DNA of 64,000 nucleotides from Ostreococcus mediterraneus. Taxonomy: Eukaryota > Chlorophyta > Mamiellophyceae > Mamiellales > Bathycoccaceae. The DNA lies in contig WMKK01000017.1 of assembly GCA_012295225.1 (NCBI GenBank), forward strand, positions 62,001-126,000, given 5' to 3'. Positions 46,809-56,863 of this stretch are shown piece after piece. Each line of letters opens with the position of its first letter. Within the stretch, counting starts at the first letter, position 1. Made by a program: the position numbers and the translations under genes. The notes below the pieces were generated by a model, which ran no database searches, had not been told where the DNA came from, and was given only the letters and a program-made list of their open reading frames with translations.

Positions 46809-48071
46809 TTAGCAGCACGCACCAGCGGCTGGGGCGGAGGACGCGGAGCTCGCGACGGGAGACGGGCCGCAATCGAACAAGCCGTAGTGCACGTCTCGAT
46901 CGCCGACGACTGTGAAGTGCTTTCCGAGCCACGTTTCGCCCACCATGCTCGCAGTGTTTCCGCACACGAGCATGGGTTTGTTCTTTTCGAACCTGTGATG
47001 GTCATCTAATGAGTAGGCGTTGGGTGAGCCTTCTAAGGTGCCGTTGTAATAGGCGAATTGGCCGTAGTCTTCGCAAAGCGTCTCGAGACGGCCGGGTGGG
47101 AGCTTGAATAAGCGGTAGGTCAAGGAGTAAAATTTCGCTTCGCCGAGTAATTCCGCGAGTTCTGGGTCTTGAACTTCGATTTCGTGACCGGCGAGCACGC
47201 GCGGGTCGGTGAAACCCGTGGCGACGCACAAGCGCTTAAAGTCTTCGATGTACATGGCGCCGCCCAAGCACTCACCGAGGAGCACTTCTTGCGAGCGCAA
47301 AGCATCGGGCAATCGACGGTCACAGTACACATCAGAAAAGTAAAACTCTCCACCATTCGCGAGCACGCGGTAAGCTTCGCTCAACACCGCAGCCTTGTCA
47401 GGGCTGAGATTAATCACGCAGTTTGAGATTATCAAATCCACGCTCGCGTCGTCCACGCCCGCCGCGCGTAAATCCTCAATCGTGCCCTTCTCAAATCGCA
47501 TGTTCGGCGCAGCGTACCCAAGTGTCGTCGTGCAGTACTTTTCAGCGTACTTGCGCGCCACGGCGAGCTGGCCATCGGTCATGTCGATCCCTAACACGCT
47601 CCCGGTTTCGCCAACCAGTCGCGCCGCGACGTAGCAGTCCCGTCCGCTCCCGCTTCCTAAATCCAAAACCCGCAACCCTTCGATACCAACCGGCGTTGGG
47701 CTACCACATCCGTAGTACTTTGCTTTGACTTCATCAGGAACCTCGCGCAAGGCGTCGCGCACGGCTTTCGGGATCTGATTCGCCGGCGTGCAGCACGCCG
47801 ACGTCTTCAAGTCGCTCGACGTCGCGAGCGTTTCCCCATAGTACTTTTGCACCGAGTCCTTCACCGCGGCGTCGCCACCAGGGGCGATGATCGTCGCTCC
47901 GAGAAGCGTGTCGAGCGCCGACGCTGAGGGCTTGGCTGCGCGCGCGCGCGTGCGCGACGTGCGGTGGGTCGGCGCTGAGGGCGATCTTTGTGTCCCGGCA
48001 CCGAGACGACGACGGTGAGACGCCGACGGCGCCAAAGCCGGTGCGGTGGTCGCACGCACGGAGGCAAACAT
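46809..48071 (-). CDS. arsM: Arsenite S-adenosylmethionine methyltransferase
   Basis: 420 residues from the ATG at 48071 (MFASVRATTAP), whose first 45 residues are a plastid-type transit peptide. The SAM domain has VLDLGSGSGRDCYVAARLVG and GIDMTDGQLAVA. Arsenic-binding cysteines are visible: TSACCTP (first pair), ISNCVINLSPDK and GECLGG. The C-terminal half matches ArsM/AS3MT (FYSLTYRLFKLP, YNGTLEG, HHRFEKNKPMLVCGNTA). A Cys-Cys pair ends the protein. The enzyme methylates arsenite to mono-, di- and trimethyl forms as detoxification. The upstream in-frame ATG at 48134 gives a less likely His/Pro leader. Confidence 0.9.
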   Translation of the reverse strand: MFASVRATTAPALAPSASHRRRLGAGTQRSPSAPTHRTSRTRARAAKPSASALDTLLGATIIAPGGDAAVKDSVQKYYGETLATSSDLKTSACCTPANQIPKAVRDALREVPDEVKAKYYGCGSPTPVGIEGLRVLDLGSGSGRDCYVAARLVGETGSVLGIDMTDGQLAVARKYAEKYCTTTLGYAAPNMRFEKGTIEDLRAAGVDDASVDLIISNCVINLSPDKAAVLSEAYRVLANGGEFYFSDVYCDRRLPDALRSQEVLLGECLGGAMYIEDFKRLCVATGFTDPRVLAGHEIEVQDPELAELLGEAKFYSLTYRLFKLPPGRLETLCEDYGQFAYYNGTLEGSPNAYSLDDHHRFEKNKPMLVCGNTASMVGETWLGKHFTVVGDRDVHYGLFDCGPSPVASSASSAPAAGACC

Positions 48072-48207
48072 GGCGATGGGTGTGAAGGCGCGCGGAGTGT
48101 TCGACGCGTGCGTGCGCGGGTGTGGGTGCGTCACGTACTGCGGAGTCGTGGTGCGGCTCTTCGCTTCTCTACGTTTCTAATACACATCCCTCGCTACAAA
48201 GACAACG

Positions 48208-49824
48208 CTAATGAAACGTACCAGTGATGTTGTTTCCGCGGTACATTCCCCAATTCGGTAAAGCCGCGCTCGCTTCGTTGATGGCGTCGATGAGCACGCG
48301 CACGAGGTCATTTTTCATTCCGGCGGGCGGCGCCGGCAAATGCTTTGGCGGGTACGTGTGCGAATATGAACGCTTATCGAATCTCCACTCACCGACCTTC
48401 CCGGGCGTTGCCTTACCACTTGCATCGTAGTCCATGCCGTACGTGAAGTGTATGGATAGAAAATCTCCGATTTCGGTGTCCCACGGTGGTTGGGATTGAA
48501 GCTGCGGGCGCAAGTCGTGCGCGATGCCCATCTTGTACGCGGCGAGCGCGTACCCATACATTTCAATCACCCATCCCCATGCCTTTTTCGCGGGCGGGTC
48601 GCTTTGTAACGCCACGGACATGTTATTCCATACCGGTGCGAGCCGTTTTAAGTCGTTCTTGTGAATGAACGTGGGAGAGCTCCCGATAGGGTCGATGTCA
48701 AACATTTCCTCGTCGGTGATGCCCGGGAGAAAGCGTCGCAAGATGTCTGGCTGATCGTGCGGCACGATGTAGAAGAATGGAAAAGCCGCTGGATTGTTCC
48801 CACTCATCAAATTCGGTATGGGTTTGATGTACAAATGATCGGGTTCGGCCATCAAAATGTAATCCTCCTCAATCTCAGGGCACTTGGCAAAGAATTGCTC
48901 AAACGCCCACGGCCGGGACAAGACGACGAACCCCAACTCGTCTTGCAATCTATCCACACGGCACGTGGGTATTTCATCCTCCAATCCATCACTAGAGTCG
49001 TGTAAAATACGCGTAAACCCGCCCATTTGGCCGTTCGGACCTTGCAACGCCTTTTGCTTCTTATAGTGATAATACATCACCCGCGCTTGCCACGCTTGAT
49101 ACACGGCGTTATTCGTCGTCAACAACACGTGAAACTTCCTGGATGGATCTGGATCGCCTCCGGTCGGATCATCTTGCTCGTAAATCCCTCCACTCGTCCA
49201 TGGTACGTGTGCCCCACGTCCACCGAGTAACGTCCACGGCCTCGCCTGTTTTTTTAACCAACAACATTTATACTTTTGTGAGCCGCACCCGCCTTCGCTC
49301 GGGCAAAACACCCACGCGTTGCACCCTTTATCCTTCAACGCCACGCATGCGTCGTGGCAAGCCGCGGCGTCGGCGACAATATGATCTTGCCCCCATTTTA
49401 CTACGTCTCCGTTCGCCTCGAAATGCTCGAGCGGGACGAAGCCGCTGAGTTTGAGCGACCGACGACGCTCAGACGGCGTCACCGGTTTGCTCGAGCTCGA
49501 GCTCGAGCTCGAACTCGCCACGGGCGTCGTCGCGCTGCCGGTGTCTACCGCGTCACGTCGTGCGTCGTTGTCGACGATAGTGGTGTCGGGAACGACGTCT
49601 GCGTCATCTGCCGCTCGATGCGAGTCGTCGTCGTGGTGAACAAGCAACGTTGATGGACTCTCGACGCTGTTGGTTGTAATCTTCTCTTCAACTTCAAACG
49701 CCGCGCCTTCGTTGACGTGTACGTCTTCGTATTGCGACGAAGACACGTACGCGATGACGACAAAGGCCAGAACAGCGGCGACGATGCCGAGCCGCCGAGC
49801 ACGTTTGCGCGATTTCGGCGGCAT
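48208..49824 (-). CDS. Hydroxyproline O-arabinosyltransferase-like glycosyltransferase
   Basis: A 538-residue type II Golgi-type protein. A basic start (MPPKSRKRARRLG) and one anchor (IVAAVLAFVVIAYV, about 14-28) are followed by a Ser/Asp stem. Residues 145-225 have a Cys-rich segment like an Apple/PAN module (ACHDACVALKDKGCNAWVFC). The catalytic domain (about 235-530) matches plant HPAT: HVLLTTNNAVYQAWQARVMYYHYKK, EDYILMAEPDHLYIKPIPN (DxD-like metal site) and AWGWVIEMYGYALA. HPATs add arabinose to hydroxyproline of cell-wall and signal peptides. The extra PAN-like module and the absence of an obvious wall in such algae make the acceptor uncertain. Confidence 0.85.
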   Translation of the reverse strand: MPPKSRKRARRLGIVAAVLAFVVIAYVSSSQYEDVHVNEGAAFEVEEKITTNSVESPSTLLVHHDDDSHRAADDADVVPDTTIVDNDARRDAVDTGSATTPVASSSSSSSSSKPVTPSERRRSLKLSGFVPLEHFEANGDVVKWGQDHIVADAAACHDACVALKDKGCNAWVFCPSEGGCGSQKYKCCWLKKQARPWTLLGGRGAHVPWTSGGIYEQDDPTGGDPDPSRKFHVLLTTNNAVYQAWQARVMYYHYKKQKALQGPNGQMGGFTRILHDSSDGLEDEIPTCRVDRLQDELGFVVLSRPWAFEQFFAKCPEIEEDYILMAEPDHLYIKPIPNLMSGNNPAAFPFFYIVPHDQPDILRRFLPGITDEEMFDIDPIGSSPTFIHKNDLKRLAPVWNNMSVALQSDPPAKKAWGWVIEMYGYALAAYKMGIAHDLRPQLQSQPPWDTEIGDFLSIHFTYGMDYDASGKATPGKVGEWRFDKRSYSHTYPPKHLPAPPAGMKNDLVRVLIDAINEASAALPNWGMYRGNNITGTFH

Positions 49825-49944
49825 GTGTCCCGTTCCCGCGCCGCGCCCACGAGTGAGGAGGAGAGTCGGCTACGTTATACAATAAATACTGTGTGTCGAT
49901 ATTCCCATGACTGGTTGATTCGATAGCGCTTCTAATAAACGCTA

Positions 49945-50988
49945 TTAGACGATTTCTGCGAGTTCAATTTCGCCATCTTTTCGTTCGGCTTCGAGTTTGA
50001 CTTTGGCTTCGGCTTCGGCTTCGGCGTCTCGTCGCGCGATGTCCCTCGCGAAATCCTCCGCCGACGTGTCATCTTCTACTCGCGCATTAAAACGCACTTT
50101 TGGTGGCGGTATGCGCGCACACCACACTTCTATACAATTTCTAAACACACTCCCTGTGTTGTACGGATTCGCGCTCCACGAATACGCGTCTCGAAAGCTC
50201 TCGTACGTCGTCTGATTCGTCGAAACTAAATATGCGTGAAAACAACTCAACGCACCGACGAACGCGAACCCAAACACGGCGATGAGAAACACGGTAATCG
50301 CCACACCCGAACGTTCCATGGCTTGACCGATTCCACGTCCTTGTCGCACGCGCTCATGAATATGCAACGCACTCGTCGTCGTCGCGAATGCCGCGTAGCA
50401 CGTCGAGCTCGTCACAAACGTCAAAAACGCCCTATAATTCCTCAACCCAATCGTCGCCCCAGTCCACGGACAATGATGATCGAATCGTTCTATGCAATCA
50501 TTCGTCACAGAGCAGTGATGCGCGCGCGGAGGCTGATAATACCCGCAGGTATCGTTCCATCGAACGCGCGCCAGCCGCCCAGTCGACGCGACTGTCACAT
50601 CCTTTGTCTTCCCTCTGTGGCTCTCCCCGCCCGCCACCGCGCGTTTCAGCCGCGGTAAAATCCCCGGGTCGGTAAACGCGGTTCTGAATAACCAGTACAC
50701 GCAAAACACCGGCGCGAGGGCGCTGAGGACGGCGATCCAGAGGCCGTACCTCGCGCGCACGAGCGGTGCCACCCAGACGTTGTGCGCCACCGCGGGCAAC
50801 GTAATCAACGCCGCCGTCGCGAACGCCGCGCGCGGACGCGGACCGGCGACGACGGCACCGTTACAGAAGAACGTCTCGTTCCCTGGCCATCGCTCGTGCA
50901 CGTACGTTGGCGACGGCGACGCCATGGGCGGCGCCACTGTGAGGCTGCGTGCTGCGCATCGATCCATCGTCACTCCACGGCGCGTCAT
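49945..50988 (-). CDS. DHHC-type protein S-acyltransferase, divergent zinc ligands
   Basis: 347 residues (or 326 from the ATG at 50925, MASPSPTYVHERW). Four membrane segments flank a DHHC core: CGYYQPPRAHHCS, DCIERFDHHCPWTGATIGLRNYRAF. The catalytic Cys in DHHC is present. Compared with plant PATs, three of the usual zinc cysteines are replaced (WND for the first CxxC position, SVT for SxC, ATIG for QCIG). DHHC enzymes attach palmitate to proteins at endomembranes. The C-terminal tail is acidic and Lys/Ala/Glu-rich. It is divergent from the NAD(P)HX dehydratase gene, 29 bp apart from the longer start. Confidence 0.85.
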   Translation of the reverse strand: MTRRGVTMDRCAARSLTVAPPMASPSPTYVHERWPGNETFFCNGAVVAGPRPRAAFATAALITLPAVAHNVWVAPLVRARYGLWIAVLSALAPVFCVYWLFRTAFTDPGILPRLKRAVAGGESHRGKTKDVTVASTGRLARVRWNDTCGYYQPPRAHHCSVTNDCIERFDHHCPWTGATIGLRNYRAFLTFVTSSTCYAAFATTTSALHIHERVRQGRGIGQAMERSGVAITVFLIAVFGFAFVGALSCFHAYLVSTNQTTYESFRDAYSWSANPYNTGSVFRNCIEVWCARIPPPKVRFNARVEDDTSAEDFARDIARRDAEAEAEAKVKLEAERKDGEIELAEIV

Positions 50989-51017
50989 CCAAGCCGTGCC
51001 GACGCGACGAGGGCGAC

Positions 51018-52181
51018 ATGGAGCACTATCTGTTAACGTTCAAGCAGCATGTCGTGCCCGCGCTCGGGCACGACGCGTACAAGGGCTCGCACGGGGGCAA
51101 AGTCGCCATCGTTGGCGGTTCGCGCCTGTACTCGGGCGCGCCGCATTACGCCGCCGTGAGCGCCGCGCGGGCGGGCGCCGACCTCGTGCACGCGTTCACG
51201 AGCACGCAATCCGCGCCCGTGTTGAAGTCGTATTCGCCTGACGTCATCGTGCACGACGCGTGGGACGAAAGCAAAGAGATTACAAACTTGAGCGTTGATA
51301 CAAACAAGATGTGGACAACGTGGTTCGGTCGCTTTGACGCCCTCGTCGTCGGCCCCGGGCTCGGCGAGAGCGATCACGGCTTGGTTTTCTGGAAGGAACT
51401 CATCGACGCTGCGCACGACCACAGGAATCAGTATCCCGTGGTGTACGACGCCGATGCGTTGAAATATTTTTGGAAACGCGCGTCGGTGAGAATCGCGCCC
51501 GCGCTTGAACGCAAACAGTTGAAACATCCGACTGTTTCAGGCGGGTGCAAAAGTGAAAGTGAAGAGGAAGAGGTATGGAAACCAGTGTTTGCATGGAATA
51601 TTGCCACGCCGAATAAGATGGAGCTCTTTAGATTAATTCAAGCAGATCAGCGCCTCACCGAGCGGGAGGATGCCGAAAGCGCCAAGAAGCGTTGTCGCGT
51701 CGTGAAGATTGACGAGGTAGATCTCCATTGTGAAGAGTTCCGCGAAGAGGTCGTCGGGCAGGCTCTAAAACGATTCGCTCCGATGCACTTTTTGCTCAAA
51801 GGCGAGACTGATTGGTTGTTCCTAAACCACGTGAAAGATAGTTCGCGTGAGAGTTGCGAATTTATCGCCCTCGATGTCGGCGCGGGCGCGCCAAAGCGCT
51901 GCGGCGGTCAAGGCGATATTTTAGCCGGTATATTAGCCACATTTCTCGGCTGGGCATTCACTAAATCATGGGAAAATCATTTACTGAGGCCCTCGGTTCA
52001 TTGTAGCGATGAAGCGTACGAAAGGTGCCGAGAGCTCTTCATATCCGCGTGCGCGAGCGCGTGTCTCGTCACTCGAGCCTCCGTTCGCTCCGCGTTCAGC
52101 GAGCACGGCCGCGGTCTCCAAGCCTCCGACGTGTTGCACCACATTTCGAAAACATTCGCCAAAGAATTTGACACACCATAG
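51018..52181 (+). CDS. ATP-dependent NAD(P)H-hydrate dehydratase
   Basis: 387 residues from the first ATG at 51018 (MEHYLLTFKQHVVPAL). A ribokinase-fold repair enzyme that turns damaged NADHX/NADPHX back into NADH/NADPH using ATP. Motifs are HGGKVAIVGGSRLYSGAPHYAA near residue 25, VVGPGLGESDHG, VYDADALKYF, TPNKMELFRL, HFLLKGETD and the catalytic CGGQGDILAGILATFLGW near 300. It matches the CARKD/NAXD family in length and motif order. No separate epimerase domain is fused. Confidence 0.92.
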   Translation: MEHYLLTFKQHVVPALGHDAYKGSHGGKVAIVGGSRLYSGAPHYAAVSAARAGADLVHAFTSTQSAPVLKSYSPDVIVHDAWDESKEITNLSVDTNKMWTTWFGRFDALVVGPGLGESDHGLVFWKELIDAAHDHRNQYPVVYDADALKYFWKRASVRIAPALERKQLKHPTVSGGCKSESEEEEVWKPVFAWNIATPNKMELFRLIQADQRLTEREDAESAKKRCRVVKIDEVDLHCEEFREEVVGQALKRFAPMHFLLKGETDWLFLNHVKDSSRESCEFIALDVGAGAPKRCGGQGDILAGILATFLGWAFTKSWENHLLRPSVHCSDEAYERCRELFISACASACLVTRASVRSAFSEHGRGLQASDVLHHISKTFAKEFDTP

Positions 52182-52299
52182 ACGCACGCATAGTTGTTGT
52201 AGTTTTAGTAGAACATTATTTAGTATTCCGCTCGCGCGACGGTGAGCCGACGGCTTGAACCCTCAGGATCCCTCACACCTGGCATCGACAACACGCGCG

Positions 52300-53623
52300 A
52301 TGCCGCCGAAGAAAGTCGTCGAAGAAGAAGTCCTCGGACCATGGGCGCTCGGAAGATTCTCGTCAAACTTAAAGGTGCGTCGCCCGTGCGTCGTTTTGTG
52401 CAAAAACCACGGTTGATCATCACACATGAATCACCATCAATCCACGACACCTGAGCGTCGACTGACGCGAGCGTATCGTGACGTACGCGCACGCATAGGT
52501 TGGCATCGTCGGTATGCCCAACGTAGGTAAAAGTACGCTGTACAACGCATTGACCAACTGCTCGATTCCCGCGGAGAACTTTCCATTTTGCACGATTGAA
52601 CCCAACTCGACGCGCGTCAACGTGCCCGACGCGCGCTTTGATTACTTGGTCGACATGCACAAGCCTAAGAGCGTGGTGCAACCATTTTTGGAAGTCGTGG
52701 ACATTGCTGGTTTAGTGAAAGGGGCTTCGAGTGGTGCGGGGTTAGGAAATGCGTTTTTATCGCACATCAAGGCGGTGGATGGCATCATGCACGTGATGCG
52801 TTGCTTTGAGGATGCCGACGTGATTCACGTCGAAGATCGCGTGGATCCGGTGGAGGATATTGAAATTATCACCTCAGAGTTGCGTATTAAGGATTTGGAA
52901 TACATGACTGGGATTAAGGAGAAGTTGGAAAAGGAAATGTCGCGCTCGGCGAACGCCATGGCGCAAAAGGAAACCAAGCTCGAGTTGGATTCGGTGTTGA
53001 AGATCGTCGCCTGGCTCGAGGAGGGCAAGGAAATCAGACACGGCATGGAGCAGTGGACGAGTAACGACGTGATGTACTTGAACAAGTACCAGTTGTTGAC
53101 CGCCAAGCCGGTGATTTACTTGGTGAATTTGAGTCGTAAGGATTACGAACGCAAAAAGAATAAATTCTTGGTGAAAATCCACGAGTGGGTCAAGGCACAC
53201 GGTGGCGGCACCATCATTCCATTTTCTGCCGAAGTCGAAAGCGAGTTGCAAGGCGTCGAAGACGCCGATAAAGAGCAATGGCAAAAGGATAATGGTGTGA
53301 CGACGGCGTTACCAAAGATTATCACTACGGCATTTAGCGCTGTGCACTTGATTTACTTTTTTACCGCCGGTCCTGATGAAGTCAAGGCGTGGTGCATCAG
53401 AAAAGGTTACAAGGCGCCGCAAGCCGCCGGGGCGATTCACACGGATTTCGAGCGCGGGTTTATTTGCGCTGAAGTGATGTCATTTGATGACTTGAAGGAA
53501 CTTGGGAGCGAGCAAGCCGTCAAGGCGGCGGGCAAGTACAAGCAACAAGGCAAGGAGTACGTCATGGAGGATGGCTTGATTGTCTTTTTCAAGTTCAACG
53601 TTTCGGGAGCGAAGAAAAAGTAG
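52300..53623 (+). CDS. OLA1: Obg-like ATPase OLA1 (YchF family)
   Basis: Two exons, 52300-52374 and 52499-53623, with a 124-bp GT-AG intron in phase 0, giving 399 residues. Exon 1 encodes [20 protein letters not shown] up to NLK; exon 2 starts [18 protein letters not shown], the P-loop. [10 protein letters not shown] is switch [11 protein letters not shown] follows, and the NxxE-type specificity motif (in place of NKxD) makes YchF proteins prefer ATP. The TGS-like domain ends at [11 protein letters not shown]. It acts on ribosomes and in stress responses. Length fits the family (about 395). Confidence 0.95.
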
Positions 53624-53663
53624 TTGGTGGTAAATAATTATGAACCACCACAGCGCGTTGTGA

Positions 53664-53666
53664 ATG

Positions 53667-53713
<47 letters not shown>

Positions 53714-53714
53714 T
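53664..53714 (+). repeat. (AATC)n microsatellite
   Basis: About twelve tandem tetranucleotide units, 40 bp after the OLA1 stop. Confidence 0.9.
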
Positions 53715-53795
53715 ACTTTCTTACTTGCCAATATAATGCTACAAGCGCTACGCCTCCTATATTTTACTGCTATTATTTTACTGCTCCTCTTGCCG

Positions 53796-56786
53796 CTACT
53801 CACGAAAGAGACGAATGAATTCTGAGCGAAGATCTTGAAGGGCGCGACGCGCTGCGGTGAGCGACTCAAATCTATCGCGAGGATCAAACGCGACGCATCG
53901 CTCGAGCCAATCGCGAATGCGCGGCGACTCGATGTGCGACATTGTCGGTTTCATACCACCTGTGGAGATTATAATCATCATCTGCGCGTCAGATAACGTG
54001 CGGCGCTCGTTCTCGTCGCTAAAAATGACATCCATTATGCTTTTGGACGCGCCAAACGTGGCGTAGTACAAAATTTCCCACGCCACCAATCCAAAGCCAT
54101 ACAAGTCAGCCAACTCGTACGTCTCCGGAGTGACTTGTCCGGGAAGAATAGATAACCGTTCAGGCGCGACGTAGCACAGCGTCCCAGTGAATTGCGCGCT
54201 CGTGTCGTACATCATATCCCCGCACTTGGCCAATCCGAGATCTGAAATTTTAATCGTATGCGTTTGACGACATCGCCCTTGTAAACGCGTGCCGTTGAAT
54301 GTCTCACAACAGTCGCACGCGATTAGAAAGTTTTCCATTTTAATATCGCGATGCGCCGTGTTTGACGCATGAATGTGGTCGACGCCGCTCATCATCATCG
54401 CGAGGGCGTTGAAAATCGTCTCGCCATTGCGCGGATACGTGCCCGCCTGCAAACACGCACGCAACGATCCGTGCTGACAGAGCTCAAACATCATCATCCA
54501 CGTGCGCGTGTTCGGGTCAACCACCGCGCCTAGATATTCGCACAAGTAGTCACTCTTTGGTATGCTTTCCAACACGCTGATTTCGAGCTTCGCCTTGTAC
54601 TTGTTGTGCGGCTCCTTCACCGCGACTGCAGCGGCGTTGCTTGTGTTGTCTTTGCTGTTCACGTTCTTGTTGTTTTCAGCGGAATCTACCGACGCCAAGT
54701 ACACCACACCGTTACCACCGCGACCGATTTCTTCGAGAATTTTATACCCACGATGCTTCATGCGTACGAAACGTCCGACACGCGTGTCGTACGCCGACGA
54801 GGGATCATCCTTGTAGTAGAGCGAGCGTCTCATCACGTGTGACACCGCCTCCCCGCTGTTGGACGCTTTGTTGTTTGAGTCGCCAAAATACATGCTGTCA
54901 TCGTCCCCATAGCTGTACATGCCGTCATCACTGTCGGAAAGTTCACCGTCGCGATTGAGTGCGCCAGCGATGCGCGATAACACAATCACCAAGAGCGCGC
55001 CCATGACGCCAGTCCTCACGAGAAGCGTGGAAAACTCCCTGGTGGATATGAACATCTCTATATACTTTGGTTTCAGCTTACTTCGCATCATCTCGATGTA
55101 TTCATCGCTATCTTCGTCGAATTCCATGTCGACGACGTCGAAATCCATCGCTTCGACGTCATACCTTGAGCAGTCGTCAATCCAGCGGTCGTGATTGTCG
55201 TCTGTATCATCATCCAGAAGCAATCCGTCAAACGCGGTGAGTAACTTTTTATACACGCTCGCCTGAGCGAACCATCGCTTGGCAAATTCAGGACACTTAC
55301 TCACGATTTCGAATACAAATTTGTCGTCACCGTGCTTTAAATGACACGCGGCGCGGTTAAATGCGCGAAGGCTTTCGGGGTAGCGTTGCGCTATGAAACG
55401 CGCGAGTTCGCGATTCTTGTCGTACGACCACAACGCGCGGTTCATTTTTTCTGTATACTCGAACGTCGGACCGAGATATAATCCATTTGGGCCGACATCG
55501 GCGACGTACTCCGCCATGGCGTTCGCCGCGCAAAATTGTAGAGACGTCGTGACGGCGTAAAAGACGCACAGTGGAATTCTGTACTCTGCCGCCGCGCACG
55601 ACACGCGTTGCTCTTGAAGCACGGCGACGTCAAATAATCGCGTGATATCTCGAACGTTATGCGCGTGCCACGTATCATCGTCATCGACGTGATAAGGGTG
55701 TTTTATTCCAGGCACGCCCACGGAGACAACAGAGGCAAACGCCGCCTCAGGGAGACGCTCGACGAGGAAATCTGACACGCGCGCCAATAAATCCTCCGAC
55801 ACATCGTGTGCGTTGATCTGCCGGCGATTGATAATGCTCGCCATTGGTATGCGCTTGATGTTTTGTGCCATGGCGTCTATGTCGTGCGTCGGCTGCGGCA
55901 TGGCCGCGAAGAATGCTTCGGCGACAAGTTCTGGACACATCTGATGCTGATGCGACGACGACGACATCGCCGCACACGGCGTGGTCAAACCCACAATCTC
56001 CGCTAATGACGCCGCAAATTTTGAAGTAATTTGAGGCAACGTCATCGTATTGTTGCGCCGTCGCTCGAGAAGACTCGACGTCGGCTCGCGTTCGCGAATC
56101 AACTCGGCTAAGTTGTCGTAAAACGCGTACGGCGACGCCGCGCACACCGACTCTTCATTCCTCGTCATCTCACGCATGCGCTCACAGAACAACGACGCAG
56201 AAGAATCACCATCAGCACAATGCACGCCAAGCAACTGTTCCCTATCCCTATCGCAATGTCCCACCGCGCCGTCGTCGCAATACTCCCACGCGTCATTCGC
56301 CTCGTCCACAAAGCACCACAACCCATACGCAAACTTATGACTCGGATTTCGACACCCCGCGTGCCCGCGCCCGAGCGCATTATCACCCATCCCTCGATCG
56401 AACCCGTGCGGACTCGCGGCGCCGAACACGTGCGCAGTCTTATCGTGCGTCCACGTCGCGCACGGGCGTCCGCTCGCGGCGCTCGACACCGCGCGTCCGC
56501 GATAATCCACCCCTCGCCCGACGCGAAACCACTTCCGCGACGCGCCCTGCGCGCGAGCATACGCGCAGTGCTTCTGGGCGTCCTCCGTCGGCGTCGTCGC
56601 CGCCGCGCACACCGCGTCGGCGTCGAGCGCGTCCCCGAATCCATCCGCGCACGTGCATCGCGACGCGTACCACGACGACGAATCGTATTGCGTGACGTAC
56701 GTGTTCGTCGCCGCGAGCGCGTCGCGCGAGAGCGCGGCGAGCAGCGCGAGTATGACGGCGATGATGCTCCGCATGTCGACGCGCAC
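53796..56786 (-). CDS. Kringle-containing receptor-like protein kinase
   Basis: A 996-residue single-exon membrane kinase. A signal peptide covers about residues 1-26 (MRSIIAVILALLAALSRDALA). A kringle domain is at about 92-185: GVDYRGRAVSS, SGRPCATWTHD, GCRNPSHKFAYGLWCFV and AWEYCD keep the kringle cysteine and aromatic pattern. A long helical ectodomain follows. One membrane segment (GVMGALLVIVLSRIAGAL) is near 605. The kinase domain (about 685-996) has GRGGNGVVYLA, an AVAVKEP lysine, HRDIKMENFL, SDLGLAK (DLG in place of DFG) and VAPERL, so catalysis is likely. Ligand and pathway are unknown. Confidence 0.85.
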   Translation of the reverse strand: MRVDMRSIIAVILALLAALSRDALAATNTYVTQYDSSSWYASRCTCADGFGDALDADAVCAAATTPTEDAQKHCAYARAQGASRKWFRVGRGVDYRGRAVSSAASGRPCATWTHDKTAHVFGAASPHGFDRGMGDNALGRGHAGCRNPSHKFAYGLWCFVDEANDAWEYCDDGAVGHCDRDREQLLGVHCADGDSSASLFCERMREMTRNEESVCAASPYAFYDNLAELIREREPTSSLLERRRNNTMTLPQITSKFAASLAEIVGLTTPCAAMSSSSHQHQMCPELVAEAFFAAMPQPTHDIDAMAQNIKRIPMASIINRRQINAHDVSEDLLARVSDFLVERLPEAAFASVVSVGVPGIKHPYHVDDDDTWHAHNVRDITRLFDVAVLQEQRVSCAAAEYRIPLCVFYAVTTSLQFCAANAMAEYVADVGPNGLYLGPTFEYTEKMNRALWSYDKNRELARFIAQRYPESLRAFNRAACHLKHGDDKFVFEIVSKCPEFAKRWFAQASVYKKLLTAFDGLLLDDDTDDNHDRWIDDCSRYDVEAMDFDVVDMEFDEDSDEYIEMMRSKLKPKYIEMFISTREFSTLLVRTGVMGALLVIVLSRIAGALNRDGELSDSDDGMYSYGDDDSMYFGDSNNKASNSGEAVSHVMRRSLYYKDDPSSAYDTRVGRFVRMKHRGYKILEEIGRGGNGVVYLASVDSAENNKNVNSKDNTSNAAAVAVKEPHNKYKAKLEISVLESIPKSDYLCEYLGAVVDPNTRTWMMMFELCQHGSLRACLQAGTYPRNGETIFNALAMMMSGVDHIHASNTAHRDIKMENFLIACDCCETFNGTRLQGRCRQTHTIKISDLGLAKCGDMMYDTSAQFTGTLCYVAPERLSILPGQVTPETYELADLYGFGLVAWEILYYATFGASKSIMDVIFSDENERRTLSDAQMMIIISTGGMKPTMSHIESPRIRDWLERCVAFDPRDRFESLTAARRALQDLRSEFIRLFRE

Positions 56787-56863
56787 ACGCCGCGCGATGG
56801 AACCGGCGCGGCGACGTGTGCGGCGGTGTTTAGGGCGAGATTCGTCACGTGCGTTGGGTTAAA

